Assembly: GCF_006636215.1 (NCBI RefSeq) | Contig: NZ_VIFM01000017.1 | Span: 1-64,000 of the forward strand | Length of the DNA: 64,000 bases | Source: Myxococcus llanfairpwllgwyngyllgogerychwyrndrobwllllantysiliogogogochensis | GTDB lineage: Bacteria; Myxococcota; Myxococcia; Myxococcales; Myxococcaceae | Reading direction: 5' to 3' | Part shown: positions 8,223-18,600 of the stretch, piece after piece | Position numbering within the stretch: the stretch's first letter is position 1 | How the letters are laid out: each line of letters opens with the position of its first letter | The notes under the pieces: generated by a model | Seen by the model: only the letters and a program-made list of their open reading frames with translations | Databases searched by the model: none | Told to the model about the DNA's origin: nothing | Translations under genes and position numbers: made by a program

Positions 8223-10813
8223 GGGGACTCGAGCTCCTTCAGTTGGATGTAGTGGCGGACCCGGGCGTTGTCGCCCGTGTCCAGGTCCTTGCCTTCGGTC
8301 TCCAGGGTCATTCCGTTCTCATAGCCATTGAGGAAGCTCCCCATCAGCTCGAGCCCCATGAACCAATCATTGGGATTCGTCTCACCCTTCACCCGGCGGA
8401 CCATTCCCGACCCCGCGAAGAAGCTGAAGTGGCCGTCCCGCTCGTCCACCGTCGTCCCGGCGCCCCCCTCGGGGATGGAGTCGTAGTGGTCATTGGGGCC
8501 GACATCCTCTTCCCAGATGGCCGACGTCATGTTCACCACCCCCGTGAAGTTCGCCGGCAGGTCAGGGAACTGCGTGGGATTGTCAGGGCCGGTGTGCACC
8601 AGCCAGTTCGGGTAGATGGTCTGGTCCTCGACGACGTTCAGGAAGGCGTTCTCCCGGAAGAAGCCATTCGCCGTCATGTGTACGCGGGGCGTGAACCAGT
8701 CCGCGCAGCAGCCGCTCTCCGTCTCCAAATCCGTGACCTGCTTCACCGCGTACTCCATCCGGTGCGGCTTGGCGGGGTTGTACTTCACGACATCCTTCAC
8801 CCGCGTCAACGCCACGCTCACGTCCACCATCGCGTGGTCCGACAGGCATTGCTGGAAGAACTGCTGAGGGCTCTCCAGGAGGAAGCCGGAGTCGGGGTCG
8901 AAGTGCGGCTTCACGTCCGCCGTGGGCTCCTTGAGCAGGGCATAGGCGGGGAACTCCAGCGTGTCCTCGGCGGGGAACACCAGCACGTAGTCGAGGCGGT
9001 CCTTGGAGCCCAGCTCGTCCGTCACCAGGTCCGTGCACTGGCTGCTCAGCCACGTCCCGGTCGCCATCGGGTCCGGGCCGGACGAGGTGCGGGCCAGGTC
9101 CCGGGCTTCGGAGAACAGGGTGTTTGCCTTCTCGAACTCGGTGCGCTGGTTGATGGCCAGGAAGCTGGGGCCCACCATGTCTTGATAGGCCGGGAAGTTG
9201 GAGTCGGCCTGGGTGGCCTTGGGCCCCAGGGTGTTCATGTCCCCGAGCAAGAAGGCGGGGCGGTCCAGGCCGCTCGGCCAGGTGCCCTGGGGGAAGATGT
9301 CGTCGTCGCCGAGCAGGTACGGGAAGGTGTTGGCGTGCAGGGGCCCGCCCTTCCGCACCTGCTGAACGTAGGCCTTGATGTCGAAGAGCTGGTCCTCGCG
9401 GGCATCGGTGTCGGGGCCGGGGACGTTCTCTCCCGCGTTGACGTGGGTGCAGAACACGTCGACGAACTCGCCGTAGTCCGTCGCGGTGGAGACCCTGGAT
9501 GCGCCGGTCTCTTCCATGACGATGACCGGCTCGGTCGCGGCGGGGGTGGCGATGCGAGCCCAGATGACGCCCTTGTCCTGGAGGCAGTCATTGCCGGTGC
9601 ACATGTGCGAGGGGAAGTGGTGCACGCCTCCCTCGAGAATCTGCCGCGAGGACAACAGCACCAGGCCCGTGCTCTCGGTGGCCAGCTTGAGGACGTCGTC
9701 GTTCAGCTCCGTGACGGCCTGCATGGGCGGCAGCGACTCGATGGCGCGCAGCGCGTTGACCTTCTCGATGAGCTCGCCGCGCTCATGGGACATCCAGATT
9801 TCGGAGATGCAGGCGACCTCCTTCCTGAAAATCTTCGCGGCGACGGTGTCGATTTCTCCCGAGCCCCCGTCGCTGACCCAGAAGGTCGCATCGGGCATCT
9901 GCCCCACGTTCCACATCGTGAAGCTCAGGGGGATGGAGACGGGCTCCTTGAGCTCGAGCGTCTCCCAGGTGGAGGGCATGAAGTTGACGGGCGGCTGGTT
10001 CTTCACGTTGGGGAAGGTGCCGCCTCCCACCTTCTGCGTGGCGCCGGCCACCGAGAAGACGGTGCTCTGGAGGCCGAGGCCCAGCTTGCGGACGAGCGCC
10101 GACAGCGGCTCGCTGCCGACGATGGGCGGCACGCTCGAGCGCAGCTTCACGGCGAACTCGATGTGTACGCGGGACGGCTGCGCGCCCGGGGTCGCCACCG
10201 TGACGCTGGTGGCCCAGGCCTGGTTGGGGGCCGTCAGCGCCATCCATCCATTCGCGTTGTTGCCCATCCGCTGCGAGAGCGTGGTGTTTCCGTTCGGGCC
10301 GGTGGAGTAGCGAAGCTGGAGGTGACGGTCCTCGGAGCGGGGCATGTTCGCCCCGGCGACCTGGTTGATGGTGGCGTCGCGCTGGGCGTCGAGCCAGACG
10401 TCGATGATGCCGGAGGCGTCCAGGAAGTTCCCGTTGGCGTCCTTGGGTCGGGGCAGGCGCATGCCGATGAACAGCGTCTGCGAGTGGCAGGGGTTCGTCT
10501 GGACCGAGGGAATTCCCCCGGCATTGGGGACTCCGAAGTTGCACTCGTCCGAGGTGTATTCAGCGTTGTCGCTGACGAACAGGTAGAGCTCGCCGTTGGG
10601 GCCACCGTTCACGTAGTCCTGCAACGGGAACTTCTTGCCGTCGGCGTACTCCATCGGCGGAACCCAGCCGTCCACCGTGGGCTGGGTGCACGTCGCGCCG
10701 GGGGCGCAGTGGACCGCGGCGTTCTGGGGAGGAAGCCTCGTGACGTGGGGCGCCGCCAGGGCCCATGTGGGGACGAGACTGGCGAGAGCCAACAGGAATG
10801 CACCGCGTTGCAT
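8219..10813 (-). CDS. Secreted endonuclease/exonuclease/phosphatase (EEP) domain protein
   Basis: This 864-residue protein has a clear signal peptide (cleavage near ALA-AP) and a CGGAGG ribosome site. Residues ~20-310 form a beta-rich N-terminal domain of unknown type that mentions no known motif. From about residue 320 the EEP fold is visible: FTMWNVG (motif I), EIWMS, FCTHVNAG, GDMN (Asp525, Asn527), DRLDYVLVF and SDH at 658-660, which are the metal and catalytic positions of DNase I-like enzymes, sphingomyelinases and inositol phosphatases. The last ~190 residues follow the catalytic part and are unassigned. Substrate could be nucleic acid or a phosphodiester lipid; sequence alone does not decide. 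It is coupled to the downstream secreted protein. Confidence 0.82.
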   Translation of the reverse strand: MQRGAFLLALASLVPTWALAAPHVTRLPPQNAAVHCAPGATCTQPTVDGWVPPMEYADGKKFPLQDYVNGGPNGELYLFVSDNAEYTSDECNFGVPNAGGIPSVQTNPCHSQTLFIGMRLPRPKDANGNFLDASGIIDVWLDAQRDATINQVAGANMPRSEDRHLQLRYSTGPNGNTTLSQRMGNNANGWMALTAPNQAWATSVTVATPGAQPSRVHIEFAVKLRSSVPPIVGSEPLSALVRKLGLGLQSTVFSVAGATQKVGGGTFPNVKNQPPVNFMPSTWETLELKEPVSIPLSFTMWNVGQMPDATFWVSDGGSGEIDTVAAKIFRKEVACISEIWMSHERGELIEKVNALRAIESLPPMQAVTELNDDVLKLATESTGLVLLSSRQILEGGVHHFPSHMCTGNDCLQDKGVIWARIATPAATEPVIVMEETGASRVSTATDYGEFVDVFCTHVNAGENVPGPDTDAREDQLFDIKAYVQQVRKGGPLHANTFPYLLGDDDIFPQGTWPSGLDRPAFLLGDMNTLGPKATQADSNFPAYQDMVGPSFLAINQRTEFEKANTLFSEARDLARTSSGPDPMATGTWLSSQCTDLVTDELGSKDRLDYVLVFPAEDTLEFPAYALLKEPTADVKPHFDPDSGFLLESPQQFFQQCLSDHAMVDVSVALTRVKDVVKYNPAKPHRMEYAVKQVTDLETESGCCADWFTPRVHMTANGFFRENAFLNVVEDQTIYPNWLVHTGPDNPTQFPDLPANFTGVVNMTSAIWEEDVGPNDHYDSIPEGGAGTTVDERDGHFSFFAGSGMVRRVKGETNPNDWFMGLELMGSFLNGYENGMTLETEGKDLDTGDNARVRHYIQLKELESP

Positions 10814-10884
10814 GAAACCTCCGGGTTGTGCCCCAGAGGAACGAAGGCGTTCGCGGATCTTCCCGCCTTCGATTCACGGCCCCG

Positions 10885-12147
10885 TTATTTGCGGCGCGAC
10901 GGCGGGCGGCTCGCGGCCTCGGCGGCGGCCTCTCGCAGCTTGTCCTTCTTGCTCTTGCGCTTCCCCTTCACGCCGCCATTCACGTCCAGGGGCGGGGTGG
11001 GGACGTCGACGGGCTCGAACCCGGGGAGCTGCTCGCGCGCGAGGCGCAGCTGGTGGCGCCGCTCGATGAGCCGGAAGTGAGCCTGCGTGTCCGCGCTGAT
11101 GAAGCTGATGGCCATGCCCGGCTCGCCGGCGCGGCCCGTGCGGCCAATCCGGTGCACGTAGTCCACGGGCGAGCGCGGCAGGTCGTAGTTCACGACCGCG
11201 GGGAGCTGCACGATGTCGATGCCGCGCGCGGCGACATCCGTGGCGACGAGGACCTGCACGCGCTTCGCCTTGAAGTCCGCGAGCGCGCGCGTGCGTGCTC
11301 CCTGGCTGAGCTCTCCGTGAAGGGGCGCCGCGGTGATGCCGGCGCGGTTGAGCTTCATCGCCACGTGCTCCGACCCATAGCGGCTGGCCACGAAGGTCAG
11401 GACGTGGGACCAGGCGTGCGTTTCCAGCAGGTGACGCAGCAGCATCGTCCGCCGGCCCGCGTCGACCTCGATGGCGCGCTGGACGACGAGGTCCGCGCCG
11501 GGCAGGGCTTCTGGCTGGATGTCGATGCGGGTGGGCTCGTGCAGCAACTGCTCGGCGAGCTTCCCCACCGCGGGCGGAAAGGTGGCGGAGAACAGTAGAT
11601 TCTGGCGGCGCTTGGGGAGCAGGGCGAGCAGGCGCGTGAGCTCGTCGGCGAAGCCCAGCGAGAGGAGCTGGTCGGCCTCGTCGAGGACCAGGGTCTCCAC
11701 GGTGGAGAGCCGGAGCGCGTTCTGGTCCACCAGGTCCAGCGCGCGGCCCGGCGTGGCCACGACGAGGTCCGCGCCTCCGCGCAGCGCCAGCATCTGGGGG
11801 TTGATGGAGACGCCGCCGACCGCGAGGCACGTCTTCAGGCGCCGGGGCAGATGGCGGCCGAGTTGCTCGACGGCATCGGCGATTTGCGCGGCGAGCTCGC
11901 GGGTGGGGACGACGATGAGGGCGCGGGTCCGCCGGGGATTGCCGCCAGGGCTCTGGGCCAGGGCCTCCAGGAGCGGCAGTACGAAGGCGGCGGTCTTCCC
12001 CGAGCCCGTCGGTGCCGACGCCCACACGTCACCGCCGCGCAGCACCGCCGGGATGGCCGCGCGTTGCACAGGGGTCGGGTCGAGGCAGTCGAGGTCGCTC
12101 ATCGCGCGGACGAGCGCGTCCGAGAGACCGAGGGTGGAGAAGGTCAT
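10885..12147 (-). CDS. DEAD-box ATP-dependent RNA helicase (RhlE-like)
   Basis: This 420-residue cytoplasmic protein carries the full DEAD-box set: a Q motif region (TPVQ at 25-28), Walker A APTGSGKT at 45-52, PTREL, TPGR, DEAD at 156-159, SAT at 187-189, VATDVAARGID and HRIGRTGRAG. The two RecA domains are followed by a short basic Lys/Arg-rich tail (KGKRKSKKDK), common in RhlE-type helicases and likely to bind RNA. Its role is ATP-driven remodelling of RNA duplexes or RNA-protein complexes in ribosome assembly or decay. The frame is open 63 codons further upstream, but the conserved protein begins at MTFSTLGL. It is divergent from the sigma factor gene. Confidence 0.92.
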   Translation of the reverse strand: MTFSTLGLSDALVRAMSDLDCLDPTPVQRAAIPAVLRGGDVWASAPTGSGKTAAFVLPLLEALAQSPGGNPRRTRALIVVPTRELAAQIADAVEQLGRHLPRRLKTCLAVGGVSINPQMLALRGGADLVVATPGRALDLVDQNALRLSTVETLVLDEADQLLSLGFADELTRLLALLPKRRQNLLFSATFPPAVGKLAEQLLHEPTRIDIQPEALPGADLVVQRAIEVDAGRRTMLLRHLLETHAWSHVLTFVASRYGSEHVAMKLNRAGITAAPLHGELSQGARTRALADFKAKRVQVLVATDVAARGIDIVQLPAVVNYDLPRSPVDYVHRIGRTGRAGEPGMAISFISADTQAHFRLIERRHQLRLAREQLPGFEPVDVPTPPLDVNGGVKGKRKSKKDKLREAAAEAASRPPSRRK

Positions 12148-12364
12148 GGCGGCGCACCCTATCCCACCGTTGGGAACGCACCCGTCCGAAAGGGCGTCAA
12201 AGGAGGCGAGGTGGCACAGCGGCAGCCGCCCTGGCTGGCGGTGCTGGCGTGCCCACCGCAAGCGGAAAAGAGAGGGGCCGGTGTGAGATTCCGCTTCCTG
12301 GCGCGAACCATGGGGTGAAGGCGATGGACGCGTCACTCGCGCCCTCGCAACCTCTGGACCCTCG

Positions 12365-12889
12365 ATGGCCGAACCTGACCGACATTCCCGCTTCCTCGCC
12401 CTCCTGGAGGCGCACCGGCGGATCCTCTACAAGGTCGCCCGCGTCTACGGCGGCCCTGGGGTGGAGCCAGACGACCTGGTCCAGGAGACCATCGCCCAGC
12501 TCTGGCAGTCGTTTCCCCGCTACGACGACCGGCTCCGGTTCTCGACCTGGATGTATCGGGTGGCGCTCAACGTGGCCATCTCCTTCCAGCGGAGGGAGGG
12601 GACGCGGAAGCGACATCTCGCGCCCGAGAGCCAGGAGATGCTGGAGGTGGCTCGGGACGTGGAGGGGCCTCCGTCGGAGGACCTCGCGCTCCTGTACCAG
12701 TGCATCGCCCGGCTCGATGACCTGAGCAAGGCCCTGGCGATGCTGTACCTGGATGGCCACGACCACGCGGACATCGCCGAGGTGCTCGGCATCAGCACCA
12801 CCAATGTCTCGACGCGCATCGGCCGCCTGAAGGACCGGCTGCGCACGGACATGCGCAGCCTCTCAACCGACACGACGAAGGAGACCTGA
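12365..12889 (+). CDS. RNA polymerase sigma factor, ECF (sigma-70) family
   Basis: This 174-residue protein has region 2 (DDLVQETIAQLWQSF and FSTWMYRVALNVA, the core-binding and -10 recognition helices) and region 4 (LYLDGHDHADIAEVLGIS then STRIGRLKDRL, the -35 helix-turn-helix). Length and organisation fit an ECF sigma factor. The downstream membrane protein begins two bases after its stop, so the pair is one transcription unit. In such pairs the second gene usually encodes the anti-sigma factor. The start codon lacks a strong ribosome site but is the first Met before the conserved region. Confidence 0.9.
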   Translation: MAEPDRHSRFLALLEAHRRILYKVARVYGGPGVEPDDLVQETIAQLWQSFPRYDDRLRFSTWMYRVALNVAISFQRREGTRKRHLAPESQEMLEVARDVEGPPSEDLALLYQCIARLDDLSKALAMLYLDGHDHADIAEVLGISTTNVSTRIGRLKDRLRTDMRSLSTDTTKET

Positions 12890-12891
12890 CG

Positions 12892-13575
12892 ATGGAACTC
12901 GATGACTTCCAGAAGTGCTGGCAGGCGAATGACGCGCGGCTGGACGAGGTGATTCGCCTCAACCGACGGCTGCTGCGCGCGACGGAGCTGGAGGGGACGC
13001 GGACCATGATGGGGCGGCTGCGATGGTCACTGGGATTCGAGCTGGTGATGGGGCTGGTCAGTCTGGTCGCGCTGGGGGCCTTCATCGCGGCGAACGTGCG
13101 CGAGCCCCGGTTCGTCGTCCCCGCGCTCCTGGTTCATGGCGTGGCGCTCGTCCTCACGGCCGTCTCGGCCCGCCAGTGGCTGCGCGTGGGCGCGCTCGAC
13201 TACGCCGCGCCCATCACCCAGCTCCAGGCCGGCGTGGAATCGTTGAGGGCTTCCACGGTCCGCACGACACAGTGGGTGCTGTGGCTGTCGCCGCTCCTGT
13301 GGACGCCGCTGCTCATCGTCGGGCTGCGAGGGCTTGTCGGGGTGGACGCCTATCGGGTGCTGGGGACAGGCTATCTGGCGGCGAACGTGCTCTTCGGGCT
13401 CGTGTTCCTGGCCATCATGGTGGTGGGCAGTCGATGGCTCACGAAGCGGCACACGGGGGCCGCGTGGCTCCAGCGACTGGCCCATGCCGTCGCGGGGACG
13501 AACCTGAACGTGGCGCGCGAGCAACTCGCCCGCCTCGCGGCCTTCGAGGCGTCGCCGCGAAGCATCGAGAAGTAG
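12892..13575 (+). CDS. Membrane protein partner of the ECF sigma factor (possible anti-sigma factor)
   Basis: This 227-residue protein has a charged N-terminal ~45 residues (MELDDFQKCWQAND..LDEVIRLNRRLL) followed by four predicted membrane spans at about 47-68, 75-95, 125-145 and 160-180, and a cytoplasmic helical tail. Start and spacing (two bases after the sigma gene, GGAGACCTGACG upstream) show co-translation. There is no zinc-binding HxxxCxxC of the ZAS class, so if it is an anti-sigma factor it belongs to another type. The role is inferred only from position and topology. Confidence 0.75.
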   Translation: MELDDFQKCWQANDARLDEVIRLNRRLLRATELEGTRTMMGRLRWSLGFELVMGLVSLVALGAFIAANVREPRFVVPALLVHGVALVLTAVSARQWLRVGALDYAAPITQLQAGVESLRASTVRTTQWVLWLSPLLWTPLLIVGLRGLVGVDAYRVLGTGYLAANVLFGLVFLAIMVVGSRWLTKRHTGAAWLQRLAHAVAGTNLNVAREQLARLAAFEASPRSIEK

Positions 13576-13698
13576 CCGGGTCTCCTGTGCGCACTGCCCA
13601 CAGGGGCGACAGGTCGCACGGCGAGCGCTCCTCCTTTTCCACGGGCGCCCGGGGAGTGGATTATCGTCCCGCGCGCACGGGTCGTCGGTCGACCCGGA

Positions 13699-14349
13699 AT
13701 GGGGGTCGTCGCGGTGCGCAAGGTGCAGATCATCGCCGTGGTGGTCGTGGTCGTCGGGTTCGTCGGCGCGGGCCTCGCGTCCGTGCTCAACCAGGCGCTC
13801 GGCGTCGGCAGGCTGCACGTCTTGACGGTGGCAGGCAGCGCCGTGGAGCTCGCCGTGGACGGGAAGCCGACGCCGGAGCTGAGCAAGGACGATGACCACC
13901 TCGTCTTCGAGGTCAGTCGCGGCCCTCACAAGGTGAAGCTGACGGACCCCACGTCCGGCACCGTCATCCACTACTCCGTCGACGTCCCCTACGGCTTCGC
14001 GGAGCTCCTCCTGCCGACACGCGAGGACCAGTGCTTCCTCCGCTTCGACATGACGGAGGCCGCCTACGGTCGGAGGAGCGCTGATTCCGAGCAGGTGTTG
14101 CCGCGGGTGACGGACCGGTATCAGAACACCAACGAACCCATCAGCATCCCCAGCCACACGTACTACACCCACGGCGAGCTGCCCGAAACGGTCAGGTCCT
14201 CCGAGAAGGCCTTCCTGCTGCGCGACACGCCCTGTGCCTTCGCGGGTGAGGGCGCCAACGAGGGATTGCAGCGCCTGGCGCTGTCTGAACGGGCGGATGA
14301 GTTGTTCACGGACCCTGACGCGCTGCTCGCCAACGACGCCGAGGAATAG
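13699..14349 (+). CDS. Membrane-anchored hypothetical protein
   Basis: This 216-residue protein has one N-terminal hydrophobic segment (IIAVVVVVVGFVGAGLASVL) that works as a signal anchor. A beta-rich region with Gly/Asp turns comes next (VELAVDGKPTPEL.., VSRGPHKVKLTD), resembling PEGA-like carbohydrate-binding modules. The C-terminal part is acidic and loosely structured. The PEGA comparison is weak and I give no function. A GTG five codons downstream is an alternative start. It lies 123 bases after the sigma/membrane pair and may or may not be cotranscribed. Confidence 0.6.
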   Translation: MGVVAVRKVQIIAVVVVVVGFVGAGLASVLNQALGVGRLHVLTVAGSAVELAVDGKPTPELSKDDDHLVFEVSRGPHKVKLTDPTSGTVIHYSVDVPYGFAELLLPTREDQCFLRFDMTEAAYGRRSADSEQVLPRVTDRYQNTNEPISIPSHTYYTHGELPETVRSSEKAFLLRDTPCAFAGEGANEGLQRLALSERADELFTDPDALLANDAEE

Positions 14350-14444
14350 CGGGACGGGCTGAAAGGTCTTCGAGTGGCGCTGGAGGTGCGCCGCGCGGGA
14401 GGGACGACCAGAAAACCGGGAGCCCTTCGTATGACAGGTACACC

Positions 14445-15563
14445 ATGCGTACCTTCCCATCTCCTGCTGTGAGCGGAGTGCTGCCTCCGTTGTCCCGTGA
14501 AGCGGTTCCCGGCCCACGCCAGTCTCTCGGGGCCGAGGGCATCCTCCGGCGGTATCTCCCTCTCCTCCTGAGCGGCTTCGCGCTCCTCCTGGGACTGGTC
14601 CCCGCCGAGGCGTGGGCCACGTGTTATCCGTCTGGAGCGACCCAGGAGTGCAGCAAGGGGACCTGCCAGGGCACCCGTACCTGTGACGACTACTGGGGGC
14701 CGTGCGAATACGACGGTTCGTCCACCACCGCCTGCTCCGTGTGTGGACGCTCGGGCACTCGTTTCTGCTCCGAAACCGGCAATGTCATCGGGACCTCCTG
14801 CACGGCCTATCGGGCCCAGGACGACATCTGCAACGGGTGTGACGACGACGGCGACGGACAGATTGACGAAGACTATGTCCCCACCATCCTCTGTGACGCC
14901 CAGCAGAACGGGTGCTTCGGCAAGCTCCACTGCGTGAGCGGACAGCTCGTCTGCAAGGTCCAGGTGGGGACCCAGTATCTCTCCTGCGCGGATGACTGCA
15001 GCGGCTACTCGGCGAAGCGGTGGTGCCGGGAGAATGGCACCGTGGGGCCCTGTACTCGTGACACGCCCACCGCGGAGCTCTGCAACGGATGTGACGATGA
15101 CCAGGACGGCGTCGTCAACAATGCCCCCGGCCAGGGTACGAACACCCTCACGCGTGAATGTGTGGGCCCCGGAGGCGCGTGCCCTGGTTCCACGGAGGCC
15201 TGTGCGACGGGCTCCTGGTCCGGCGTCTGCAATGCCCCTCCCGAGGCGTGCAACGGCCTGGACGATGACTGTGATGGGACCATCGACGAGAGCAACATCT
15301 GCCGCAGTGACCTGGGCTCCTGCTCCTGCACGCCGACGAGCTGCGCGGTCCAGGGCAGGAACTGCGGCTCCATCCCGGATGGCTGCGGCGGGACGCTGAG
15401 CTGCGGTGCCTGCGGCGCCGGGCAGATCTGCAACAACAACGTGTGCGTGGGGGCGTGCGCGCCCAGGACGTGTGCTCAGCAGGCCGTGGACTGCGGCGTC
15501 ATCACGGACACTTGCGGTGGGACGCTGGATTGCGGCCCCTGCGGGATGAGCCAGGGCGGGTAG
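14445..15563 (+). CDS. Secreted Cys-rich protein with MopE-type metal-binding repeats
   Basis: This 372-residue protein has a long N-terminus then a signal core (LPLLLSGFALLLGLVPAEAWA). The mature part contains three copies of the motif CNG-x-DDD-x-DG at about residues 128-140, 213-225 and 268-280. This is the 'putative metal-binding' repeat of MopE-like proteins, which are abundant in myxobacteria. The C-terminal third has two repeats of 'C...V.CG.I.D.CGGTL.CG.CG'. Nearly every tenth residue is Cys, so heavy disulphide bonding outside the cell is likely. Calcium or copper binding is inferred from the family. It stands 107 bases upstream of the RHS lipoprotein in the same orientation. Confidence 0.8.
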   Translation: MRTFPSPAVSGVLPPLSREAVPGPRQSLGAEGILRRYLPLLLSGFALLLGLVPAEAWATCYPSGATQECSKGTCQGTRTCDDYWGPCEYDGSSTTACSVCGRSGTRFCSETGNVIGTSCTAYRAQDDICNGCDDDGDGQIDEDYVPTILCDAQQNGCFGKLHCVSGQLVCKVQVGTQYLSCADDCSGYSAKRWCRENGTVGPCTRDTPTAELCNGCDDDQDGVVNNAPGQGTNTLTRECVGPGGACPGSTEACATGSWSGVCNAPPEACNGLDDDCDGTIDESNICRSDLGSCSCTPTSCAVQGRNCGSIPDGCGGTLSCGACGAGQICNNNVCVGACAPRTCAQQAVDCGVITDTCGGTLDCGPCGMSQGG

Positions 15564-15670
15564 CGGAACCCGCGTCGGAAGACGCGCGGATTCAGGCTGC
15601 CTTCAACGTGTTCCAGACCATTCAGGCCGTAGGTCCAATCCGGGTCCAAAGGACTCGCAAGGAAGTGGCA

Positions 15671-18600
15671 ATGAAGCGCTTCACGTCGATGCTTGTGTTG
15701 AGCGTCTCCCTGCTCCACGGCGCGGGAGGTTGTGGGTCATCCCAGCAGAGCCCTGCCTCGGAAGCCGAGCTGGGACAGTCGCGAGAGCGGGTGCTCAATG
15801 ATGACCCGCTCGTCATTCCGCCCTTCTCCATGATGCACACGGAGACGAAGTCCACCGGCACCACGCCAGGGCAGGTGGACGCGAACTTCAACGTCACCTC
15901 GGACGGCGCGGCGTCCTATGGCTTCCCGCTCTGGGTGCCTCAGGGCCGCGCGGGCCTTGAGCCGAAGTTGTCGCTCGGTTACCACAGCCGCGCGGGCAAT
16001 GGGCTGGTGGGCGTGGGCTGGGCGGTCAACGGCTTCTCGCAGGTCATGCGCTGCCGGAAGACCTTTGCCCAGGACGGGCTGACGGCCCCGGTGCGCTTCC
16101 TCCCGGAGGACGCCTTCTGTCTGGATGGCAAGCGACTGGTGGTTGTCGCCAGCAGCGGCTCGCTCATCGAGTACCGGACGGAGGTGGAGTCGTTCTCCAA
16201 GGTGCTCGCCCACATCGATGGCACGGGGGCTCCCGACTACTTCGAGGTGTACTCGAAGGATGGTCGCATCCTGTCCTACGGCAAGCACGCCACCACCTTC
16301 TCCCGTCTGGAGGGGCAGCGGATGAGCTTCACGACGGACCCGGCGACCGGGGTGGTGTCTCAGGGCCCCGACACCACCGTCCGGTTGAGCTGGGCGTTGT
16401 CCGAGGTCCGCGACCGCGCCGGCAATGATTTGCGCATCCGCTACGTGCTGGATGGCAACGCGAGCAGTGGCTACGAGCACGTGCCCGACCGCATCGACTA
16501 CACGGGCCACGCGAGCGACACCACGGACAACCTCCGCCGTCGCAGCGTGCGCTTCGTCTATCCGGTGGCGGCCCGTCCGGACTCGGAGGTGCGCTTCGTG
16601 TCGGGCTTGAAGCTGCGCGCGTCCAAGCGGCTGTCGCGCATCGAGATGTATGGACCTGGCCTGGCCTCGACGCCCACGACGCGCAATGACGTGCTGCTTC
16701 GCGCCTACGAGCTGAGCTACCGCGTCGCCCGCGTCACCCGCAGGAGCTTGCTTGATCGCGTGTTCGAATGTGACGGCCAGGGCATCTGCCGGGACCCGGT
16801 GGAGCTCAGCTACACGGAGGGCGTGGACTGCAGCGCCAGCCCGGACAACGACTGTGATGACCCCGTCGTCCAGTTGCGTGACTTCCAGGCCGTGACGGCC
16901 ACGGAGCTCGTGGGTGGCAACTACGTCCCCATCCGCGACGTCAAGACGCTGGGGGCTCCGGACGCCACCCTGGGTGGGCAGATCATTCCGGGCGTCCAGG
17001 ACTTCTGGACGCTCCACACGCTGGATATCAACGGCGACGGACGGGATGACCTGCTCTACCGCCGCAACGACCAGGCCCGCATCATCTCGGACCCCGTTTA
17101 TGGCAACACGGTCAGCCTGGGTGACTCTGTCTGGTACTACCGTCTGGCCGCCAGCGCGGGCGTCTTCGGCCCCCCCATCAACGCCCAGCTCCCCCTGTCC
17201 AAGACGGGCAATGGCGACGACGACCTGCGCATCGTCGACATGAACGGCGACGGCGTGTCGGAGGTCGTCGCGCTCCAGCGCGCGGACGCCAGCGGACAGA
17301 ACGGCTACTACCAGTTGTATCGCTTCAACGGCTCGGCGTTCGAGGCGGCCAACATCCAGGCGGCGGAGACGTTCCAGTTCTGGTGGGAGGCCGCGACGTC
17401 CACGACCCCCGTCCGCGTCCCGGTGATGCAGGTTGCGGACATGAACGGTGACGGCCTGCCGGAGCTGTTCCGCTCCACCAAGTCCCCGCAGCCCTTTGAC
17501 TGGGGCTACCGGATGAACCAGGGCGGGTTCGTGCTGTCGGCGTACACGCAGGTGCCGCTGCGCTCGGGCGTGGACCACGCGGGTTACACCGTCGACGTGG
17601 ACGGCGATGGCAGCACCGAGGTGCTGGTGCGCACCGCCGACACCCGTACGGACGACGACTTCTCCGCGCAGTACCTCGCGGTGGGCGTGGGGGCGGCGGC
17701 TGCATACCGGTACGCCGACGCCGGGCTGTCCGCGGTGCCGGTGGCGTCCTCGCCTTCGCTCAACTGGCGCTGGCACTACAACAGGACCTGGTTCGTGGAC
17801 ATCAACGGCGACGGCCTCGCGGATGCGGTGAGCAGCCGGAGGGACCGCGACACCGACTCGCACGGGACGCTCTACGGCGACCTGCTCATCTCCATCAACA
17901 CGGGCAACGGCTTCATGCCGCCCGTGGCGCAGAACCTGGACGCGAGGCACGAGCTGAGCCCCTCGTGGATTCGCCCCAATCCTCGCGGCCTGGACCCCGG
18001 CGTGCGGGTGATGGACTTCGACCGCGACGGTCGGCAGGACCTGCTGGTGACGGACGCGGGGGACTACAGCGGCCGAACGGAGACCCGCGCGAAGGTGTGG
18101 GTGCTGCTGGGCCGGGATGACCACTTCGAGCCGCGGGAGCTGGACATCCCCGTGGGCCACTCGACGGGAGGCACCTCCGTCGCGAAGCCCTTCGGCTACG
18201 GGCAGCGCTTCTCCCAGGTCTTCGACGCGAACGGAGACGGCCTCGCCGACATCATCCAGGTGGAGGACGACCTCTCGGTCCCCGTGGCGCAGCAGAAGGC
18301 CTACGGCGTGCTCCGCGTGTACCTGCGCCAGGGCGAGCTGCCGGACGCGCTGACGGCCGTCCGGGTGGGCAAGCATGGCAAGGCCGTGACGGCGCGCTAC
18401 CAGCACTTCCTGCAGCAGCCGGCCGCGTCGGGACAGCCGCGCATCCACACCCCCGGCACCTGCGTCTACCCGCAGCAGTGTCCGCGCAACATGTGGGTCG
18501 TCGTCGAGTCGGGCGTCGACGACGGGACGCGCACCAGCAACTTCAACAAGTTCTTCTACGCCTATGAGGCCGCTCGCACGGACGTCCAGGGCCATGGCTG

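Noticed and set aside
8213..11080. A 955-residue plus-strand open frame opposite the EEP and helicase genes
   Set aside because: It spans two real minus-strand genes and their gap and has an antisense-type composition.
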